Position numbers and translations under genes: made by a program. From Prinia subflava (lineage: Eukaryota; Chordata; Aves; Passeriformes; Cisticolidae), in contig NC_086251.1 in the NCBI RefSeq assembly GCF_021018805.1, forward strand, positions 40,742,767-40,806,766: DNA of 64,000 nucleotides, given 5' to 3'. Shown here piece by piece: positions 59,301 to 64,000 of the stretch. Each line of letters opens with the position of its first letter. The stretch's first letter is position 1. The notes under the pieces were generated by a model. That model searched no databases. It was given only the letters and a program-made list of their open reading frames with translations, and was not told where the DNA came from.

Positions 59301-62300
59301 TTGTAAGTAGGGATCAATAGCTGAAGCCTGAAATTAGCTTCTCAGGCCTGTATTTGGATAAGAATTGACATATGGGCATGAGCCCCACTGACTGCAGTCG
59401 TTCAGCAGTGAGGGAGGACAGAACTTTAGCTGGAACAGTCTGTATCTGTAGTAATTCAGTGTACTAGAAACATTTTCTTACACATTGTAATACTTAATTG
59501 CCTGCTTGTGTTGGATTTTTGACAGTGATCATTTGCATTAAAAAGGAAAAGTGAAAATAGTTCGAGATTTAGTTTCTTCAGTAGAATTCAAGGAACTGAC
59601 ATCAAACACATTCTTTAATGGATTAAGACTTAAATTTGGGAGAAAGTACACAAGTAGGTACTTGTGGCAATACATGTAACTTCTTCCTGAAAGACAATGA
59701 TCAAAAGATTTTATCAACTCTGGTAACTGTTCTGCTTTCAAAATCCTGGTGGAATTTCAGTCAGGTGAAGTATTTACCTTTCCCTCCTTTCCCTCCTCAA
59801 AAACTATGTACTGTGTAGACCTACTGCTGCCTCTTGTACTAGAAAGAGCCTTGTTTTTTTCCTAGTGTGGGAAGGGTTTTCTTAGTGTGTAGTCAAGGAT
59901 GACAATTGCTAAATGTTGCTGTAAAAGCTGGCCTGGGCTGCTGCCTGTGTCTCGCAGTATTAAGTCCACTGATGATCCTTGCGTGGCCTGGCTGCAGGTT
60001 TGGCTGTTGCCAGGATCTGACTGGCATACTCCCTGAGCACAGGGTGTCTTTGTCTTCTCTGCACAGAGACAAGTGCTTGTGGCTCAGCTGCTGTTGGCTG
60101 TGGAACTAGCACTATCCCTGCTAAATGCTCACATGGCTTGAGGCTGAGGCTGTGAGGGCAATCTGGCTTGCACGTCACCTCTCCAAATACAGCAGGTAGT
60201 TTAAACAACAGAAAGGAGCAGCAATGACAGCTGTTTCAGACAGCACTGAAAATTACAGGTGCAAGGCTCTAGCAATGTTGGCACCTCTTTCCTTTATGTT
60301 CCTGCTTGAGAGTGCTTGATCTCCTTGGCTCCTGCTTATAAGTAAGCATATTCAACTCACTACAGTACAGAGGATGCCCAAGAAAGATTAATGATCTCTT
60401 TAACTGGCACTTGTTCTTCCCCTCAAGTGGCATGTACCATCTATGACCAGGCACCTGTCAGCCTGTGGTGGGATCTTTCTTCTGCTGTGCTGTTCTGTGT
60501 GCAGGCCCTTCCATGCTCTCTGTCAGTCCAGTTCCTCTGTCTGGGTATGAGTGTCAAGAGAGTGTGCAACTTTTAAATTTGTTTTTATTATGCATGTGCT
60601 ACAAGCTATATTAAGATCTGAGGGCAGAAAGGAGGAGGACTGGATTAACTAAGACCCTGATTGCTTTTTCTTGCAGGCAAACAACACTAGTTGTCTATAT
60701 CATGTCTCTGGTGGGAATGATAGTCTATACCTTCACTCTGAGCCTGGGCCACCTCTGGGTGGTCTTTGTGACTGCTGGGTTACTGGGGTAAGTTCATGTG
60801 CAGGCTGCTTTCCTCAGCATGTGAAATGCTAGTGGATGAGCAGGGAGGCAGAACTCCTGCTGTGGGGGGTACTGTGGAGAGCCATAGCATCTGAATGCCT
60901 CCTGCATGGTTTAAGGACAAAATTATTTGCCCTTCCCATCTCTCACTTGTATGTGTCTCATTAGAATCAGGGACATTATTGTGACCCTGCTCAGCTGCAG
61001 CCACCTTAATTGTTCCAGCTAATCAAGTGGAAGCCTTTGGAAAGCAAGTGGTACCCACAGGCCCATAGATGATCAGTGGACAAGAATAAAAAGCATGTGA
61101 GCTGGCATGGCTATTTGACTGTGCTGAGGGTGTTGCCTTTTAGAGTTATGGTCTATACTGTACCTCTTCAGTCTTCCTTCTGGCAGTTGCTGAGTCTTCC
61201 TTTCTGTGTACTTCATTACAGGTTTTTCATGACAGGATACCTCCCCCTGGGCTTTGAGTTTGCTGCAGAGTTGACATACCCAGAATCAGAAGGAACATCA
61301 TCAGGGCTCCTTAATGTCTCAGCACAGGTAGGTATGCTGTCTTCCCTTTGCTTGCCTCCTTTTAGGCAAAAAGAATTAATTGTAGTTCCAAGCCTTGAGT
61401 CCTATTTCTTGTCCATTATTGGTGTAATGTGCTGCAGATCTAAGCACCCTGGGACTTGGCATTTTGAATGACGTTCCTCATGGCATTTCTGTAGTGGCAC
61501 TCATTCTGTTTCTCTTTAAGAAAATACTTCAGGGTGCCAGTCATCCTTGGCTTTTCCAACATAGCTCCTAGTCCTGGCTTGTCTCCAGTGAGAGATGAGA
61601 TTCCAGCTGTCGGGGTTATCTGTCATTCCATTAGCTGTAAGGAGGTGCCTTTGGATGTGTTTATAACCAAACTTTAGTCTCACTAGGCCAACTGTTTGGC
61701 CTGTATGCTCTGATAATTTGGTAAAGATTGGAAAGAGTTCAGGCTACTTTATAATAACAGTAGAGCTTGACATTACCTTTGTTTGTAGATTTTTGGTATT
61801 GCCTTCACCATTGGCCAAGGGCAAATCATGGATCGCTTTGGGACAAAGGCAGGAAACCTCTTGCTTTGTTCCATCCTGTTCCTGGGGACCGTTATGACAG
61901 GTAATTAAAATTGTCAGTGTTCTTCTGCTCCACCTTCGCTTTGGGCTTGGCACATTAATTGAAGACTTTTGTGTGCAGTGCCTGCAGGACAGGGCAGAAC
62001 CCGCACACCAGTCCCATAGCAATGCTGTTCCTCTTTAAGCATCTGGTCTGCTTTACAAAGAAGAGCCAAAGCTTTTTTAGATAGGATCTCCAAGTTGCAC
62101 CTTCTACATGCTGCAATTGACAATCTCTATCTTGCCTGTTTCAGAAGCGTTCTCAGCCTTGTCCAGGAGTGTGGTTTCTCTTGCTCATTGTAATGTGTTT
62201 CTGTCTCTTCTGGGGCTTGTGCTGCTCCTTTGAGTCCTGGGGATATTGACTTGGGCACTGCATGGTGACTTGACTGCCTTCACACCTCTCTCCTTCCCTC

Positions 62301-63095
62301 TCTTCCAGCATTCATTAAGGCTGATCTCCGAAGACAACAGGCCAATTTGGAAAGTGAACAGACAGTGAGTAAACTCCCCCTCAATCACTGCTGTGCCCCT
62401 GCTATTAGCTCAGGACAACACCCAACCTCTCTCCTTTCTAGGAAAGGGGGTGGTTTGTGGGGAAGCTCCTTGTTGACAGTTTCAAGCTGGATGTAATCCC
62501 AGCTCTGCCAGCTGCTGAGGCCTCTGTTTGCTTACTGTTAGTGTCATGCAGAGTCTGTAGGCTCTGGTCCTCTGGGGTTCTGCAGAGCCAGATATAGGGC
62601 AGGGCTGGGCTCACTTCTCTCCCTTGACAACGTATTGAGGCCTTCAGTGCTTTGCTTTTTTAGAGGTAACTATTATTCTAGGCCCCTAGGCTGGCAGGTT
62701 ATTCCTCTTACTCCTTGCCATCAGCTGCCAAGTGGGGTTCAGTTCATGTGACTGGAGCAAGCTAAGGTGACAAAGCCTAAGTGAGGAACCTGGGTGCTCA
62801 CACTTTGCATAGTGCTGCTGACAAGGCTGCTAATTCATACTTGCACACCAGTGCTTGGCATGTGATGTCCCTGTGGCATGCTGTGCAATAAATGCAGCTG
62901 TTTGCACTTGGGAGAAAGCCTCTGGTGAACCAATTGCAGTGGATGCTGTAAGAAGCTCTCCCTGCAGGGAAAGGGAGGGGACTGGTTGCTCGAGGCTATT
63001 TTCTGTATTGCTCTGGGCTCCTCTTGTAGGATGCTAGCAGAGATATCCACTCAGCATTCAGGCAACCATCAGCAACCATGACTAGCAAAGTGTGA
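34843..63095 (+). CDS. FLVCR2: FLVCR2, 12-TM major facilitator transporter (complete, 10 coding exons)
   Basis: The coding sequence is join(34843..35355, 45888..46029, 47237..47377, 53063..53130, 53917..54020, 60677..60787, 61222..61327, 61789..61900, 62309..62364, 63030..63095), predicted 472 residues. FLVCR2 is a plasma-membrane MFS carrier, shown to transport choline at the blood-brain barrier and earlier linked to heme uptake; human loss causes proliferative vasculopathy with hydranencephaly (Fowler syndrome). The core [10 protein letters not shown] (TM1), [39 protein letters not shown] and [15 protein letters not shown] matches human FLVCR2 closely from memory. Trp50 and Tyr273 align by a constant offset of 52 with human W102 and Y325 of the choline pocket. 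The N-tail is about 50 residues shorter than human and lacks its repeated Ser/Pro/His segment. FLVCR1 is less likely because of the '[13 protein letters not shown]' tail and the gene order. All introns are GT-AG with phases that join cleanly. Confidence 0.96.
35356..45887 (+). other. FLVCR2: FLVCR2 intron 1
   Basis: A 10.5-kb intron, mostly AT-rich, with no CR1 copy or exon recognised. Small palindromes are seen at 42383-42399, 42710-42754 and 45800-45813, and a short tandem duplication GATAAGGTGTGAATGA at 39243-39279. A (CT)n/CTCTCTAT run lies near 42196. Confidence 0.85.
45888..46029 (+). CDS. FLVCR2: FLVCR2 exon 2
   Basis: The acceptor is CTCTCTCCTCAG. It encodes [20 protein letters not shown] and on to [16 protein letters not shown], and donates GTAAGG in phase 1. 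It covers the end of TM5, the following extracellular loop, and TM6. Confidence 0.96.
46030..47236 (+). other. FLVCR2: FLVCR2 intron 2
   Basis: A 1.2-kb phase 1 intron; nothing specific seen. Confidence 0.9.
47237..47377 (+). CDS. FLVCR2: FLVCR2 exon 3
   Basis: With the split Val codon it encodes [20 protein letters not shown] and on to [16 protein letters not shown]. This is the central cytoplasmic loop between the two 6-TM halves and the start of TM7. The donor is GTAAGG, phase 1. Confidence 0.96.
48508..49460. mobile_element. LTR-like interspersed repeat (probable avian endogenous-retrovirus LTR), non-coding
   Basis: The block starts GCTGTCTTGGTTTGAAAGAC and AGGTGTCTGCTAGGGAGGGG, followed by CCTCCCTTGGAACAGAGAAT, AATTATTATAATTTATAAAA and AACAGTTCTTTACTAG. 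I know this string of motifs from abundant songbird LTR-type repeats. The middle (48720-49000) is strongly CpG-rich, unlike the host intron, and an AATAAA is present at 49157-49162. It has no gag, pol or env reading frame, so it looks like a solo LTR. Exact ends, target-site duplication and orientation were not established; the right end is placed near CCTCCTGGGATAATTCTTTT. Confidence 0.55.
51409..51590 (-). repeat. CR1 LINE 3'-end fragment, reverse orientation
   Basis: Read on the + strand it starts ATCATAGAGTGGTTTGGGTT, then AAAGACCATCTAGTTCTAAC, GCAGGGACACTTTCCTCTAG, CCGGCCTGGCCTTAATGACT and GATCCAGTGCCTCACCATGC. This is the reverse complement of the CR1 3' end. Confidence 0.92.
52012..52423. 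repeat. Long imperfect inverted repeat (foldback element)
   Basis: The left arm is about 52012-52165 and the right arm about 52275-52423, centred near 52221. Bases 52114-52138 are perfectly complementary to 52304-52328 (25 bases; core CTCAGTATCACCCAAGGTGA). Outward from the core, complementarity continues with mismatches through CCACCTGG (52100 region), ACTGTTAC (52083 region), TTTCTGA (52060 region) and ATCACT (52016 region). Inward, ACTGGTC recurs. Overall identity away from the core is roughly 65-75 percent by eye. It resembles a decayed MITE or an old inverted duplication; no transposase sequence is present. Confidence 0.8.
53063..53130 (+). CDS. FLVCR2: FLVCR2 exon 4
   Basis: A short 68-base exon encoding [20 protein letters not shown] followed by HYK (TM7 and its exit). 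Tyr273 in CFYSLS aligns with the choline-pocket tyrosine of human FLVCR2. Flanks: CTTCTCAG and GTAAGT. Confidence 0.96.
53131..53916 (+). other. FLVCR2: FLVCR2 intron 4
   Basis: A 786-base phase 0 intron; nothing specific seen. Confidence 0.9.
53917..54020 (+). CDS. FLVCR2: FLVCR2 exon 5
   Basis: Encodes [20 protein letters not shown] and [15 protein letters not shown] (TM8 and the loop 8-9 MFS motif, [10 protein letters not shown]). The donor GTAAGT leaves phase 2. Confidence 0.96.
54021..60676 (+). other. FLVCR2: FLVCR2 intron 5
   Basis: A 6.7-kb phase 2 intron. Apart from a very short CR1 remnant (56129-56175) and a (CT)n run near 56408-56422, no repeat, RNA or exon is recognised. Open frames here are short and without domain character. 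Confidence 0.85.
56129..56175 (-). repeat. Very short CR1 3' remnant
   Basis: ACCATAGAATCAGGAGAAGA, CCCTTAAAGTTTTGACATCA and AGTTCC are a decayed reverse complement of the CR1 tail (AATCATAGAATCA ... GACCTTTAAGATCATCAAGT-like). Confidence 0.5.
60677..60787 (+). CDS. FLVCR2: FLVCR2 exon 6
   Basis: After TTTTTCTTGCAG it encodes [20 protein letters not shown] and [17 protein letters not shown] (TM9 and TM10). Phase 2 at both ends. Confidence 0.96.
61222..61327 (+). CDS. FLVCR2: FLVCR2 exon 7
   Basis: Encodes [20 protein letters not shown] and [16 protein letters not shown], one of the most conserved stretches in the FLVCR family (end of TM10, start of TM11). The donor is GTAGGT, phase 0. Confidence 0.96.
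61789..61900 (+). CDS. FLVCR2: FLVCR2 exon 8
   Basis: Encodes [20 protein letters not shown] and [17 protein letters not shown] (TM11 and TM12 with their connecting loop DRFGTKAGN). The donor is GTAATT, phase 1. Confidence 0.95.
62309..62364 (+). CDS. FLVCR2: FLVCR2 exon 9
   Basis: After CTCTCTTCCAG it encodes [19 protein letters not shown], the start of the cytoplasmic C-tail (human: [13 protein letters not shown]). The donor is GTGAGT, phase 0. Confidence 0.93.
63030..63095 (+). CDS. FLVCR2: FLVCR2 exon 10 (last coding exon, less certain)
   Basis: After CTCCTCTTGTAG, 21 codons ([20 protein letters not shown], then V) and TGA. Phase matches exon 9. The polar tail is poorly conserved, but the TSKV motif also occurs near the human C-terminus and the human gene likewise has ten exons, which supports the call. 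If wrong, reading through from exon 9 would give a different short tail. Confidence 0.75.
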   Translation, partial: DASRDIHSAFRQPSATMTSKV

Positions 63096-63330
63096 AAATA
63101 TCAGTTCTCTGGTGTCTTGAGTAAGCTCTATTCAGAAGGCAGTGGCACTGTGAGTTAAATTCATTACATGTATGTGGAAGGCCCAGGATGGGGCCTGGGG
63201 ACCTTTGGCAGTGAAGGTGATGCCTTCTAGTAGTAAGATCCTTTCCCTTTGTCAGACATTTCTCTCATCAGATGAATTGTACATTTTTTCGTAAGCCATT
63301 TTTAGTATAAATCTTTTTCATTCTAAATAC
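63096..63330 (+). other. FLVCR2: FLVCR2 3' UTR (end uncertain)
   Basis: No AATAAA occurs between the stop and the window end. A weak variant TATAAA lies at 63306-63311, followed by T-rich sequence. The UTR may end there or continue past 64000. Confidence 0.35.
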
Positions 63331-64000
63331 TATTGTAAGAGTTTGCTGCTGCATGGGGAAGATCACTGCCACCAGAGCAAAGGTGGTGCAATGTCATTTT
63401 TATAATCCTAAAAGTCTTCAGAACTGACAGTAGTAAGAACTAGAAGGATGTGTATAAGATAACAGGTCTCAGTCAGTCAAAAATTTCACTGGCAGCACCT
63501 TCCCTCTGAGGAGACATGCTCTGAGGAAGTCATGTTGCACACCCCACCACACCCCCAAATGTGTCCTCCACATGGCTGAGCTCACCTGAGTATTCTCAAA
63601 CTTAACAACCAACCGCAGGCGCTGGACTGACTGAAGGTAGGCTGAATCTGGTGCTCTGCACTAAGATGGATGTGTTGGCCAGGGGATCAGCTGGGCTTGG
63701 GCATTGTCTGCTGCCTTTGTGGAGAGCTCTGACAAAGTCAGGTACTGGAGCTTTTCTATGTGGCACAGCTGCTTACACATTCTTGGGTGATTTTCTGGTT
63801 TCTTCTATGGCCTGTTTCCCTTTATTATTTTGCTCCGCTTCCATTTCTTTTCCTACTTGCCTCCATATTTTCTGGCACAGTGACTTGTGACTATCGTTAC
63901 AGAGACTCCAAGGCAGCAATCAGATCATGGATTATGGGACTGTAGCTTGTAACTAACCCCATCAATTCCCACTCCTGCTCACTAGCTTAAACACACCAAG
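63331..64000. other. Downstream flank of FLVCR2
   Basis: No gene, repeat or CpG island is recognised in the final 670 bases. TTLL5, which follows FLVCR2 in other vertebrates, is not identifiable. Confidence 0.6.

Larger units (their letters stand above)
60788..63029 (+). other. FLVCR2: FLVCR2 introns 6-9
   Basis: Four short introns (60788-61221, 61328-61788, 61901-62308, 62365-63029) separate the last exons. No repeat or other feature is recognised. The AATAAA at 62886-62891 is intronic if exon 10 is correct, but could serve as an early poly(A) signal for a truncated transcript. Confidence 0.85.

Noticed and set aside
63600..64000. Possible first exon of TTLL5
   Set aside because: Expected from gene order, but no CpG island, start codon context or TTLL5-like sequence is visible before the window ends.
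1..64000. CRISPR arrays, operons, bacterial or phage genes
   Set aside because: The sequence is vertebrate, with spliced genes, CR1 LINEs and CpG islands; nothing prokaryotic was seen.

Overview
The window is vertebrate nuclear DNA, almost certainly from a bird. It has multi-exon genes with GT-AG introns, CpG-island promoters, 5'-truncated CR1 LINE fragments and one LTR-like repeat whose edge resembles repeats I associate with songbirds. The species cannot be fixed from the sequence. Three protein-coding genes lie head to tail on the + strand in the conserved vertebrate order JDP2 - BATF - FLVCR2 (human 14q24.3, downstream of FOS). No minus-strand gene was found.

Layout. 1-5130: 3' half of JDP2 (an intron, the basic-region exon at 3137-3241, the zipper/C-terminal exon at 4075-4260, then the 3'UTR). 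5131-19300: about 14 kb of intergenic DNA with three CR1 fragments, an orphan CpG island (about 6835-7400) abutting one CR1, and A-rich and T-rich tracts. 19300-25090: complete BATF (three coding exons, 125 aa). 25091-34330: about 9 kb of intergenic DNA with one CpG-rich patch (about 28050-28420). 34330-63300: FLVCR2 (CpG-island promoter, ten coding exons, predicted 472 aa). The last 700 bases show no gene; TTLL5, the next gene in other vertebrates, is not recognisable here.

Function. JDP2 and BATF are small bZIP proteins of the AP-1 network. JDP2 represses AP-1/CRE sites as a homodimer or with JUN/ATF2. BATF pairs with JUN proteins and recruits IRF4/IRF8 in lymphoid and dendritic cells. Their basic-region exons have the same length (105 nt), phase and alignment, consistent with descent from one ancestral bZIP gene. 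FLVCR2 is an unrelated 12-TM major-facilitator transporter (choline; also reported for heme).

The strongest unexplained structure is a long diverged inverted repeat in FLVCR2 intron 3 (about 52012-52423). It has a 25-base perfect core in each arm and a second nested hairpin. Other points of note are a GTGCC-unit tandem repeat immediately before the FLVCR2 start codon, a Gln-to-Leu difference in the BATF basic region, two orphan CpG-rich blocks, and AP-1 sites in BATF intron 2 and upstream of FLVCR2. I found no previously undescribed gene system; the window is mostly ordinary avian sequence.
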